Assembly: GCF_037975245.1 (NCBI RefSeq)
Contig: NC_092563.1
Span: 19,174,094-19,238,093 of the forward strand
Source: Apostichopus japonicus
Taxonomy: Eukaryota > Echinodermata > Holothuroidea > Aspidochirotida > Stichopodidae
Reading direction: 5' to 3'
Length of the DNA stretch: 64,000 bases
Made by a program: the position numbers and the translations under genes. Below, piece by piece: positions 1-12,500 of this stretch (position 1 is the stretch's first letter; the number at the start of each line of letters is the position of its first letter). The notes beneath the pieces are model-generated. The model was not told the origin of the DNA and made no database searches. It saw only the letters and a list, made by a program, of their open reading frames with translations.

Positions 1-590
1 TTATTGTCTGTACTTGCAGAAATATGACATAAGTTCAATAATTGAATCATTGCTATTAGTGCAAATCAGCATACCAAATCTTATCTACCACCTATATCTA
101 ACATTAACATTAACAACTCTGTTAAACCATTCTTTTACATTCATAATTATGAATGCCTAAAACAAAAGTAATTTGGTCCTCAGTCAAAGGATATTCAGTT
201 CACCAGTCACTTGCCTGTTTACCAAAGTTGTTACAAATACAGAGAGGAAGAGGGATATGTCTTACTAAGATACTCTCCCAATGAAAAAGACAAAAGTTTA
301 ACAGCTGCTCAAAGGTAAAGCCTAAATTTCAGTTTTATAAATTGGCAACATAACCTGCTGCAATATACCACTTTTCATAATAATGTTTACCTTGCAATGA
401 CCTCAAAAAAAAAAAAAAAAAATTACAACATCTAAAAATAATATTGAAAAAAATGCAAGAGACTGCACTCTTTCCTAGTTCACACACTTTTGTAGAAAGA
501 AACCTTAAAATAAGTTAAAAATAAAACCTGAATACTATTGACAATGATAAAGTAACTTTTTGTATCCTAGCACACATGACATGAATATTT
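1..590. other. 3' flank of the unrecognised gene
   Basis: No open frame, RNA or repeat is recognisable here. The stretch lies downstream of a minus-strand stop codon, so part of it is probably that gene's 3' untranslated region. It contains a run of A near 405-421. Confidence 0.4.
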
Positions 591-3197
591 CTATCTAATA
601 TTGCATTGGTCGGCAGCATCGTGTACATCTATTGGAATGTTCAGATTTAACGGAATGACAGCCACCTGGTCCTCTCTCAGGTCAGTTAACCTCAAGTTTG
701 GAGCCATATATTCTCTCTCGTCCTTACATCCATTTTGACGGTAAGTGAAGCCATCACCTTTGAACAGTTCAAAGATTCTCAATTCGCAATAGAGGAAGCA
801 CCTCACTTGCCAAGCTCGAACCGGTCTCTCAAGCTGGGAGAACGTTGAGTAGCTCATAAACAGATTACCAGAAACGTTCTCCAAGGCCTTGATGAATTTG
901 AAACCGGCCACTTTTTCAAACGTTTCGATGGGAGTAGAGATGACAGTACCCCAGTGTTCAGTGACATCGTTCACTGCTAGTGGATAATACTGGAGTATAA
1001 AGTCTTTCAGCCCATCCCATGTAGCAGGAACAATGGAAGGCTTCGATGGGAGTCTGCAGGCATCATCTTCAAGATGCTTCAATAGGACCAACCAATAAGA
1101 CGCTTGTTGAACACATGCCTAAAAATGACAAAGGAGGAGGGGGCAAACATTTAGTTTTGAAGACACCGCCCAGTTGGTACTGTAGGTAACCTTCCATGCA
1201 AGGGCAGACTGAGGGTACAGAGGGGGTACAGAGGGGGCCGAGAGCAAGATGGGGCCAACTAGCCTCCACAAGATTAGTGAAGTTTTTAAATGTGCATTAC
1301 CCATCTGTTTAATGTTGAAGTAACTGCTTCTATATACAAACTCATGACAGTTACATGTTCTGCTTTTGTTTCCTATTCATTTCAGTGAATTAATTGTTTG
1401 ACTTGATTTATGGACGGATAAGACCATTGTTCTAGATATCATTGCAGGTCATATTTATAGGGTCTTTAAAATCTTCTCCGGGGGCCACATAAACAATGCA
1501 TACAGGTCGTATGTGACTCGTGGCCCATACTTTGCACGCCTACTCGATAAACGGATTCTTTCACCTTCAGTTGGGACTTTATCTTAGTTGTACTCTTTTT
1601 AACACAAAGTGGAAAGGATATTTTTTTTTCCTTCAAATTTTTAGTGTGTTGATATGAATTCATCACATATAAATATGATAAATTATTATGGACCTCTAAA
1701 AGAAGTTTGTTAAACAGAATTCACCATGGAAGACCACTCGTACATGGTTAATACTATTAAGACACACAAACGACAAACGACAAATTATATATTCGCAAAC
1801 AATATGGCTGTTTACGTCATGTCTAAGCACCTTAGTATACCTGAAATTAATCTATTCTTTTTTTCTTCTTCCCCCTTTCAACTTTCCATACACTGGCCTA
1901 CCATCAAAATCAATTCAATTACTATACTCTGTAACTCAAGTGATACCCTGTAGTAGATCAATGACACTATAAAGAAACTTTCCAAAACATTAAGCAAACA
2001 CAAGCATAACTTGATGGTATCAAGACCTATGAGACTGCAATCTTCAACTTTTGTCAGAACAGCAACAGTCTAGGACAAAGGTCATGTTAAAAGCTAAAAG
2101 TTATACATCACAGAGGTATGCTACAACTCACAAGGTAAATGATAGCATATCTGAGGCGATTAAACTGAGCACTTTTTCACCAATAGGGTATAATTTGAGA
2201 GCTCTCAAATTTCAAGTACCCATGTAGATAGGAGTTTGTTTTCAAGGATGATAGTAAAATTGAAGAGATGTACAACAGCTGGTTGAAAATTACAGCTACA
2301 AGTTTCAAAATGAAAAAATTTAATCAAGATTTAAAAAATATATAAAACTTTAAATGCAGCAAACTTGTACACTCTAGTCACAGCAGATTGTTGTGAGGAG
2401 AAATGTAAAGTAAGTTGGGAAGCAATGGTTTAACAGGAATTGTACTTCACATTTTTAAATCAAATTGTTAAATTTCCTTCAACAGATGTGGCACTGCAGG
2501 CAGTAAAAGATGGGGATGGGCAGGCTAGCACTTACCACATTTGAAAGCCTTTATGGGCAGACCTATGTTTGTGCAAGCAAAGTTGCTACAATTTTGAGGG
2601 GGTGTAAAAGAATTCAATCACCCGCATTTTGTTAATTTTGGGCAAACTGTTCCTGCTGACAAATCTAAATATTATACACTGTACTTTTCAAAATAAAATA
2701 AAACTGTTAGCAAACTGCTTATCCACTAGAGAGCCTGTGTAAGAGAATGTGTAATAGTAAGTTGGCCTGACGTTTCGATCCTAGCAGGATCTTCTGAAGT
2801 GTAAGTTTTTGTCCCTTCTGTTCCTGCTACTTGTCATTTAGCCTTTCAAGAAGATCCTGCTAAGATCGAAATGTCAGGCCAACTTACTTTTACACACACT
2901 GTACTTTTTATAGACTTTGAAACCAACCTTGAGGTGGATATATTCAGGTAAGAGACCAAGATGAATCAGAAGTTCGAAAGGTTCTTTCTCTGTAGCACTC
3001 TTGACCGTGTCAGCCCCGAACACAAATACCGTCTTTCTTTGAGGGTTGTCACTGAGATATGCAGGTCTGCTGTTGATTGACTCTGTCGTACAGATGCGGC
3101 CATAGATTGATCCTTTCCATCCGTCACCTCCACCCATGAATGTTTCCAAAGCAGTTTGAATCTCCATGGTATTCAATGATGCATTACTGTATATGTC
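591..3197 (-). CDS. C-terminal two exons of an unrecognised conserved-looking protein gene
   Basis: Two minus-strand exons join cleanly. The upstream exon is 3197-2928 (acceptor ctcctcacag before GACATATAC; donor AAG/GTTGGT) and encodes 90 residues. The last exon is 1118-591 (acceptor ttttag before GCATGTG) and encodes 175 residues and the stop. Both junctions are phase 0, so the visible C-terminal part is 265 residues. It looks like a globular, non-repetitive protein rich in aromatic residues, with the segments TVFVFGADTV, HLGLLPEYIHLK and VRAWQVRCFLYCELRIFELF. I do not recognise the family and see no signal peptide or clear membrane segment. The 5' exons must lie above 3197 and I could not identify them; an extra phase-0 exon inside 1119-2927 is also possible. 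It lies downstream of SF3B3 on the same strand. Open length, splice signals and amino-acid composition argue for a real gene; no function is inferred. Confidence 0.6.
2688..2890. repeat. Inverted copy of a dispersed repeat, Penelope-like in style
   Basis: The left half (about 2688-2800) is the reverse complement of the end of the repeat at 60812-60965. The right half (about 2806-2890) matches the beginning of that same repeat in forward orientation. The result is an inverted arrangement around the shared core GATCGAAACGTCAGGCC, with arms of about 70 bp. A shorter relative is at 51757-51850. Assignment to a Penelope-like element is a guess from the phrase style; only the repetition itself is seen. 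Confidence 0.6.
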
Positions 3198-4909
3198 CTG
3201 TGAGGAGGGGTTTAATATATATTTGGCTAAAAGCACTTCACAGTCGTAACCATCGTAACCGTATTACAATCAAGCTCAGATCATGAATAAACTGATTGAG
3301 AAATTGATTATTGGAGTTTGAATTTCTTGGTTTACATTTGACATTAACAATTTTTTTTTTAATGGTTTGTTTCATGATGAGAATATTCCTGGGCCTACTT
3401 CCTTTCCATTCCCTGCAATTTTGATCGACAGGAATCAATTCTTCTAACTTTTAACAAGGACCCTGTGGCATTGGTACCATGATGTAGTTCATAAAGGCTA
3501 CTGTAGCGATTGTTTTACTTTAAGACGCCCAGTTTCTGCTAATTGAAACAGTTATCTAACCAGCTAATTGAAACAGTTATCTATCGAGCAATGCTAACTA
3601 CATCAACTTTCATCAAGTTTTCTTGGGCGCACTGAAGGTTTGAAAATAATAGATAATGTAATTTTTCAATGGAGAATATCCTCAAACCCACAAAATTTCA
3701 TGCTGTTCTCGTACTCACAAGGCTCGTTCTCGGTCGCAACAAATGCGATCCATCGGGGGCTTTAAATGCAACCATGTGGAAACTACTGATGGGTTCAGTC
3801 TACAAATATCGGACTCGCCTGTTTTTAATTAGAAAATTAAGTGACAGACCTCCACTTCATAGCTAATTGATATACAACAAAGTTAGCGTGAACAACTTCT
3901 TAGTTTTTTGTTTCTTTAAGTAACAAAGTATTTAAATGCTTTAATATGTGTTAGAATTGCAAATAGTCAAAATAATCTATCATATGATTCATCTCTTGTA
4001 AGCTAAAAAGCGATAAATATTCTGAGAAAACTTAGTGTTTATGGTTATACTGACTAGGACGACGCTACTCTGTTGTGGGGAATACCGTACTGCACTATGA
4101 TACACACACAATGAACATTTTGCACGTCCATATACTAATTACGTGCAAAGTGTGCATGTACTGTACAATAAATCACACACCTACAGTAGGCTAGCATTAG
4201 AACATGCCATCGTACAGCGAGTTTGCCAAAGAAATGCAGTTGCTAATGCTATGGGGTTTGACAGTAGTTTGATCACTGAAAATATATATAACAAATGTCA
4301 CTGCAAGACACAGTAGCTGATGACACCTACTGTTATAATATGGTAAGTTGGTCAAGACAATGAATTTGGCATCATTTGAAACACATCTTAGACGATACTT
4401 ACATAGCCTAGCCTATCAGTACCATATGTAGCTATATACCTAAGGTTGGACTTAAGTAATATGGTACAGGATACTTTCTACTAGGATGGTGGTCAATCTA
4501 TTGTTGCGATAAAATCACTTAAAATGAGTAGTTTGTTGTAAATTAAGTTGAACATAAAATGAAAATAATAAGGAATAGTCACAGGGGCTTGACTGTGTAA
4601 AGATCGTACAGTGAGATGAGCAATGGATATTTACATAAACATAATGTCTGTAGAAACATCGTCCTTACACCCTTGACTAGAATGGAATGTCTTTATATGA
4701 ATGAGTTTGTATCGTAGAATCGTGATGTATGTATTGCATAATGTTTAATGCTAAAAATGCCCCGAAATGTTTCCATATGCATGTCCATTGCAATACTAGG
4801 CTATGGGAATTATTAGCTCAAGTGCTCAGCATTTAGCATAGTACTAGGCTAGTACTAGCCTTAGCAACGACCGAGAGCATCTTCTAATTAGTATTTGCTC
4901 TAATCTGAT
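3198..4909. other. Intergenic or intronic stretch, nothing recognised
   Basis: AT-rich sequence with only short open frames. A small direct duplication (agctaattgaaacagttatct) lies near 3537-3585. Upstream exons of the unrecognised minus-strand gene may be hidden here or farther right, but I could not support any of them. Confidence 0.3.
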
Positions 4910-5140
4910 TAAAAATATTGCACTTGTAACAATAGATATCACTCATCTCCTGGCCAAGAATTCATCTCATAAACAAACTACCCGCCAAGCACATGAACTG
5001 AATTATAATGTTATTAGACCAAACAAAGACTGCTACAGATTTTCATTGTACCCCCAGACAATTAAAACATAGAACGCCCTACCAGCCAGTACCAAAACAG
5101 CACCGGATGTGGCTACTTTTGAAAGCCTGATCAACGGCAA
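4910..5140 (+). pseudogene. Decayed non-LTR retrotransposon fragment (reverse transcriptase C-terminus)
   Basis: Read on the plus strand, the translation has the layout typical of the end of CR1/jockey-type LINE ORF2: a basic stretch (HKQTTRQAHELN), then YRFSLYPQTIKT, a stop codon where tryptophan normally stands (tag for tgg), NALPAS and a closing helix (VATFESLI). Only this C-terminal portion is left, with at least one nonsense mutation, so it is a dead fragment. It lies between the unrecognised gene and SF3B3. Confidence 0.6.
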
Positions 5141-7144
5141 CAGCTATAATAGCAAAATTTAATTTAGTTGCGAGCAGCGATGCATGACTGTTTGTTGATA
5201 GCCACTTCCAGGCGCTTAGTGCAGTAGCAGACAAGACAAGTAAAACCTCCCTAGTGTAACGGCAGTTCAATTGTCTTGAGATAGCATTGGTCTATCCTAG
5301 GCTTGGACTTGGCCTAGGTTAATGCAGATGCGTCGTATTATGTTTGAAAATTTGAGTGAAGCTTCATTGTCAGGCACCTCAGTTACAGTTCATTTGTTGA
5401 GAATATTGTTTGCAATATTTGAAAACACTATGTATACACTATACATTTCAAGGAAAGGGATCAATTTTGTTAAGTTTCAACTAAATACTTACTCTGCCTG
5501 AATCTTTGTTGTTGTTTCTGCACTGTAGATAGATTGCACAATGTTTCATGATTATTACCAAGGTTACCATTCAGGAATTACTTTTTACGCTAGATTAAAT
5601 ACGGCTAGGAGGAAATTTTCACTTATTTATAGAGCCACATCTGACATTACGTGCGAGATGAGGTATAGAAAGAATGTGAATATCCTCAGAACTAAGTACT
5701 ACATTATTTTCTAACTATGTACAAATAAGGATATTGAAAATCACTGAAAATTGATAAATGAAGTTAGCAAGATCACATAACTTTTTAGCTAGAACAGGAT
5801 TCAAATAAGTTCAGGTCAAAGGTGCCTCAGACATTCAAGTCAAGACCTGAGATAATTTACATTTTGCAGGATATTATATGGGCGTAAGTTTACCTATAAT
5901 CCTATATATTGTTTTTTGTTCTGAGCCCGAAGGCAACTCTTACGTGCGAAAATCCGGTTCTCTTGTCATATAGCTATAGACACCCGGAGAGCCAATTTGA
6001 AAATCGAAATTTCGATTTTATGTCAATAGTTCGAGAACATAAATCGTAAATTGGACGTGATATGACGTAAAATGCAACGCGAATTGATCATTTTATTGCC
6101 TGGCACTCTGCTAAAGCAAAGATTCAACCGAAAGATTAGGTACTGCCGTGGAGTGCATCCCCCAGTCGAATAAGTGAATTGAATTTTGTTTAATTGTATT
6201 ATATGCTTTCCTTTAACATTGACGCATCTGTCTCGCTTGACAATACTATTTCAGACCGGGTTCACGGAATGAGCGAATGTATGAAAGATAAAGCAGGTCG
6301 GATGAACTGTTCACGTTATGTAGCTTATGATATGTGAAAGTAGTGGACGGTTAACTTGTCAACTGCAAAAACCCCAGTTGTCTGTGAAATAAGACAAACT
6401 ATGGCATAGGGCATGTTGGCACTTATTCAATTCTTCATGCATAATCATGACTGGAAGTTATGATCTGCTGGTTAATTTTGTTGGAATGAATCCTTCCATC
6501 ACTCCCCCCACCCACCCTCCCCATATCCCCCCCCTCCAAGCACACAAGACCCTGGTTCAATGAATCCTCTATTGCTAAACCACTGCATATAGACCCCTCC
6601 ACTATGTAACTTCCTATAAAAACATTTCCAAATGCCACAATGTGTTACATAATAATCTTAAAAAAAGATATTTTTACTAATATCCAACAAACAAAATTAT
6701 ACACAAAAGATTGACAGACAAGATATGTGATGTTTATTTCAAATTGTTTCTCTTTTGTAGTCTCAAAATGAAGTATTTACAATATTCAATGTGCTCTGAA
6801 CAATGAAAAAAAAAGGTGTTGTTTTACATACGATAAACTTACAAAAGAAGAAAACTTGACAAAGAAATTTGTCATTGCCAATCTATTAACATTGAACAGT
6901 GATGAGTCACTGCTCAGTTCTTTATACATGATTAAAGGTCTGGTATTATACAAAGGCGTTAAGCGTCACTTTTTTTTCACCATGGATTCGGAGGATTTTG
7001 TCTTTGTTGTTACTACCCACAGTGCAGGTCAGGTCATTATCTTTTATCAGGTATTCCAACTTTTTGGGAGTAATATAAATTAAAATACCCCAAAACTGCA
7101 ACAGGGGTATCACTCTCGATATTAACACATCAAATAGTATAGTC
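5141..7144. other. Intergenic stretch, nothing recognised
   Basis: No supported exon. It contains CTAGGC/GGCCTAG motifs near 5290-5320 and a C-rich tract near 6500-6540. It could hold 5' exons or the promoter of the unrecognised minus-strand gene, but nothing visible proves it. Confidence 0.3.
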
Positions 7145-7422
7145 AGTATTGCGAAGTTCGGAACACTAAGAAGTTCGGACACCCCTAGGAAATACACGAT
7201 TTCACCATGACAACCTATAGCAACAGCCAATTTCACGAAAAACTACGAAGCTACAGATACTTTCTCTCCAAAATGACCCGTTCGCAAATAAGTACTTACA
7301 TATTTGTCAATAAAATGACGGAGATCTATGAAGTCTGTTATAACTACTGAAAGAGCAACTGCGCCACCAATTTTATCACTAGCGCCACACTGTGGGACCG
7401 AGTGTCCGAACTTCGCAATACT
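7145..7422. mobile_element. MITE with terminal inverted repeats
   Basis: The left end reads AGTATTGCGAAGTTCGGA and the right end TCCGAACTTCGCAATACT, an exact 18-bp inverted repeat 278 bp apart. TA dinucleotides lie a few bases outside both ends, which would suit a Tc1/mariner-type insertion. A partial related phrase (gaacttcgaagtgtcc) follows near 7611. There is no transposase frame, so the element is non-autonomous. Confidence 0.65.
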
Positions 7423-7622
7423 CTAGCAAAGAAATACCAGTTCCACAATCACGAAGAATCTTCTTGGAATACAACGTGAAAACAGTTTGCGGGAAAGAAA
7501 GTTTGGCCGTGTATCGTAAAATTACACACTTCTCCCACCATATCAAGTATATTTTCAGGTGATTTATACCAGAAGATAAAGTTTTGGGTTTTTTTATGGC
7601 TTAGGTGTCTGAACTTCGAAGT

Positions 7623-7921
7623 GTCCATGCTAGTAGTAGTATTAAGTTGAGTCTCGTCTATCCGACATGCTCAGTGATTAACCTCCGCCACATATCAAGA
7701 TCTTGCGCAAGGTTTATTGCTTCCTCGAAATTGTTAATATTAACGTCCTTAAATTGCGACTTTATTTTTCCAAGCAAGGTAGTCACGGGCCTTCCTACTG
7801 GTTTAGCAGTATGTCTCAATGCTTCTCTTAAAGCAACCTTTGCTGGAGCGTCCTCCTGGAGTCTTGCTACATGACCGAAAAATCTCAATCTTTTATGTGC
7901 AACTATGGATGACCACATCAA
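7623..7921 (-). mobile_element. LINE 3'-end fragment, copy 1
   Basis: The minus strand encodes the end of a LINE ORF2: RLRFFGHVARLQEDAPAK, then [12 protein letters not shown] and a C-terminal helix ending [10 protein letters not shown]. The RFFGHVAR block is a familiar tail motif of non-LTR retrotransposon proteins. The element is 5'-truncated at about 7921 and ends in an ACT-rich tail. A second, shorter copy lies at 59420-59616 inside NUP93. Confidence 0.7.
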
Positions 7922-9512
7922 ATAGCTACAATCTATTATTGGGTCTTCCCCTGATACATATGTTTATGGCTGTACAGCATTGTCAAAATAAATTTTTCCA
8001 GAATAATAAATTTGTATCTTCCAACCTAGAGCAAATTAGGAGTATAAAGTTACAAATCTCTACTTGGGTGGGGTGTGTTTCATCAATTTTTATATCTGCC
8101 ATCTGGCAATCAAGACATAGTTATATGAAGTCTAAGGAAAATCACACCAGAGAGAGATCATGGCAATGTAAACAAACCAAACCAACTTGACTGATATTGA
8201 TACATTCTCAGCCCCCGTTTCCGCTTACACTGTGTAGGATTAAAATACCCGTTGAATAGAGAACAAATAACACTGACTTACTCTTCTAGCTGAAATTATA
8301 TATCTAGGTATACGGTCATTGCACACATGTACCCCATACTCATTTACTGTGTGATATATAAATGCAGCTGCACTAATAGTCACTGTAGTTGCCATGTTAA
8401 AACGTCATAGTTGTGACATCTATTTTGAATGCAAGTTTTTATCTACAGAAACCTTCACAAAAACAACTTGAATCGATATGGTCAAAGGAGAAATACCAAT
8501 ATTGTAATTTCTTAGCATTTTCACTAAAAATTTATATATAACCAGATACCAGAATTATACAGCAAACTTTTTAATGCTTGTGGGAATTTAGAGAAATTTC
8601 AATTGCTTCGTAAATTTTCGTTCACAAGTATAAATCTATGCCATTCTGGCGTAATCTGATCATCAAAATGGAATAACGTAGTTGAAAGATAAAACTAAAG
8701 TGCTAAATCAGAGCAATTGTCATTACCGCCTACCTTTTTAAAGAACATCTGTGCTGGTAGCATCTTCAAATTACGACATAGCAACATATTAGATTCCTAA
8801 GATCTATGAAGCCTGATGTAGATATTGCAAATCCAGGACAACGGGCAGTGTTGAGGCTGGGGTGGCTGGAGGGGGGGGGTGGTAAGGACTTTTAAAATCC
8901 AGATTATTGGCAACTGAAGCCTAATTGCAATGGAACATATACACCAAAAAGTACAGGTAGTCAAGCCAATGCTTATGAAATCAATCCCGTCAATCGATCA
9001 CCTTCCAGTTTCTTATATCAAAGTCCTTGTCAAGCTTGTTATAATCGTTATCTTGCTAAAATTCCGAACCATTTGTCACAAGGCTTAGCATCTGCTCCCA
9101 GAAGTCTCCAATCTCGACGACCGATTACTTCTGTTAATATAACGCTGATGGGTGCAGAGGTGTAATGTTTCCTCCGACCAGCTGACCTCTTTGACACGTT
9201 GATGATGGGACAACCACATCTCAGTACAATCTGGAGGCTACTTTTGACTTTTGTATCTTGACGTCCAAACCGCAAAGACAGGGAATCCTTCTAAATTTAA
9301 ATCTTCTTGCAGTGGGATCTACAAAGCCAGCAATAGATGCCAGAAGAATTGTTTTCATATTCACCAACAATGCCTGTTTTACTGTTCTGTGTGATACACC
9401 TAAGACTCTGTCAAAACTCAGTCTCAGGTACAATGTGATGTTCTGAAGTAGATGACCCTCACAGATAATTGCAGTTCATTCTTCTTATTTCTGGGTTTCC
9501 ATGACAACCAAG
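7922..9512 (-). other. SF3B3 3' untranslated and downstream region
   Basis: Lies just after the SF3B3 stop codon. I see no AATAAA on the minus strand between 8300 and 9512. An ATTAAA on that strand at 8575-8570 is the best visible polyadenylation candidate, and it is weak. A 75-codon minus-strand open stretch at 9048-9275 has no splice or homology support. Confidence 0.35.
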
Positions 9513-12500
9513 TTAAAAGGCAAATCTTGTCCTGATGTCTTCCAGTTTCTTTGATACCTGCCACCAGAACAAAAAAACAGTTTAGAAAAGTAAATTAAAC
9601 AAAAAATATTGAAGAAATGTTTGGCCACTAGCATGTTGTTCGTCTACCATGTTTGTAAACTGGTGCACAAGCAGAGCTAACCAGCTAATTTTTATGTTAT
9701 AAGCAGTATTTTCAGGATGATTCTTAAATAAGAATATGTTGACAGGGATATCAAACTCAAGGGCACACATTTCAGGCTAATGATATGAACTAAGAGAAGA
9801 CAAGAAAACCACACTCATTCTTCATTATGCAATATCTGTCAAAATGATGAAATCAGGAATTAAATACTGATTTTGTTTTTGCTTTCAAAACTGCTTGGCA
9901 TACCACAAGTAACCATCATTGTAGCGAGTAGTTCACAAAATGGCCATAGCAATTTAGAGACCACCCGCATGACAGTGATCTATAAATGTACACCACCACA
10001 TTGCAAATGAGATGCCAACAGGTGCGGTCAGCTTGAATTAGATGTACATGAAAATATTTACGCAAACTGCGACATCCTCATTATAGGACCTTAAATATAT
10101 GCAAACAAGGTTTCCCAAATGCTTTGTTGTAAACCGGCTACTCTGCTTGACTGAATGCACCACAGATCAACTCAGCTGTCACAACATGGGAAACCATGGG
10201 AAATCGGGTAGTCTACTGAGCTTAAAGACTATGTCTTGATTTTTCCAGTTTTCCTGACAAAAGGCAGAGAAAACAGTCACTGCATGCCCTTATCGATCTT
10301 TGTTAGACTATAGGTCTTCACCACTACCAAACAATAGGTCAGAGTGGTCAAGCTGAGCCTATCGGAAATATCTGAATAGTTCACCTAAATACAACGGCAT
10401 GTGAACCGATAACATTTTGAAATCAGATAAACACACTACAATGTACAAACTGTAACCGATAATCTCTAATGTTCTATAAATGCTATTTGTTGATGTTTAC
10501 TATATATAGCTAACAAAACACAGCCTGAACGTATCTGTAAATGGATCAGAACTTTTACTCCAGTTCGACATCAGTTAATCTCAGATGAAGCGCGAATTGG
10601 AATTGGTTCATCATTTCCATCTACAAGTGGGCATGGAATACAGCTGAGAGGTTACCATGGTAACCAACCATCATCTATAATGATATACGATAACCTAGTC
10701 CTTGCCTTGACTGAAAACAGCTATAAATGTTTCAACTTGTGTAGACTCAAACTGTATAGAAATGTACACCACCACACTGTCTACTACATTTCTAAGGAGG
10801 ACATTTCTAAGGAGGACATTTCTAAGGAGGACATTTCTAAGGAGGACATTTCTAAGGTGGACATTTCTAAGGTGGACATTTCTCAGGAGGACATTTCTCA
10901 GGAGGACATTTCTCAGGAGGACATTTCTCAGGAGGACATTTCTTAGGAGGACATTTCTAAGGAGGACATTTGTAAGGTGGACATACCTCGCTGGGGTTCC
11001 GCTCCAGTTCTTCGGCCACGCTCTTTTGCTTCCCTGACTCCATAGAGTTAAACTGTTCACACAAATCACCATCGATCACATTCTGTGAAAGTAATATAAA
11101 TGTTAGTTTAGGAATGGAATATTTCCCCATCAATGACAGTTTTAGTGTGTTACAGCCAAGTACTGTTCCTCAAACTAAAGAGACAGATAAATAACAAATC
11201 GTTTTGACCCCTTTAAATGTTCACCAATGCGGAGATAGTTTTAATGAATGTTGAAAACGCAAACTCTGAAATTGTAGTGCTTTGGAGGTTGCCAAAGTGC
11301 AAAAATGGGCAGTACAAATTGTCCCCTTAGATATACTCACAAAGTTTCCTGTAGGCATAAATAAGTGTGTACAGATTACATTCAACTTTTCAAATTTATC
11401 TCAAAATTACAGGGTGTACAGGGTACACTGAATAGGTGGTCCACTTAAAAGACATGAATGGCCTGCATACCTGATTATAGCAAGAATGTGGGTGGAATTT
11501 GTTTTATTCATCAGCATGACTGCATCCTCCCCCCCACACCCCACGGCGGGATGTGGCTCACAGGGCTCTTATTGAAAACGTTCGATCTCTAATGCAATAA
11601 GTTGATTCACTTTACCAGCCCTCTGAAGAGTATTACATATAAGCAGTACAACTAACTTCAAAGATTAAAATTCAGCAAGACACTATTGGTCTATATTCTA
11701 GATACTAGAAATAGTGAGTATTTTCCTTTTCTTCAGAAATAATTTTCAATAAGTACACTTTTCCCTATTGCGGCAAACCCCACATGGGGCATCCACGATC
11801 TTAGCCATCAACCATATAAACTGAGGGAGGCTAAAGTTTCCTTCTTTGCTTAGAGGATGTCATTTGTTTCTCCTAGAGGTAGTGTTGGCGATAAACAAGT
11901 ACTTTCAACATGATATTCCTACTTATACAGATATAGTGTACTTATACCCCTATAGGTTAACAGGTATGTATCACTGCAATGATACTACACTCACCTTGAC
12001 AGGGAAGTAATATGACCGGTACGAGATGTGGTCTCGCCCGCAAAGAGGAGGGTATTCCGCTCTCATGTGCATCTCAAGATGCTGGAAGAAATCGTGATCC
12101 TACAGAGAGGAAAGGTTGATGACAGAAGTTATTTGCAGGGAACATTTAAACTACAGCCAATGACCATACGATTAAAGAAGACAAGAATTTATATTCATAA
12201 GGTACTGTAAATATAATCAATTTGATCGATCAATCAATCAATCATATTCATTAATTATTCATTCAATGACCATAGGGCTTCAAAGAGGCAATCTTACCTC
12301 ATGTGATGTGAAGGGGACTAAGATTCCAATAGCTCCTGAAAGTGTGGTGTACACAACCGACTCGGAACCACCTGGGATGAGGGTACACTTTTGTAGTGAC
12401 AGGACCGTCTCACCCACGTGGAAAGTGGCAATGGGGTCTGCCTTCTGAGATGCTCCACTCAGAACGCCTCGGTCCCAAAGGGCTTTGATGCCAGTTGGGT

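Noticed and set aside
7605-7874. 89-codon plus-strand open frame
   Set aside because: Antisense to the LINE tail at 7623-7921.
9048-9433. Two overlapping minus-strand open stretches
   Set aside because: They fall after the SF3B3 stop and have no recognisable family or splice sites.
10680-11072. Repetitive open frames (DISKE and LLRNV repeats)
   Set aside because: Translations of the 15-bp array; the real coding frame of exon 25 is different.
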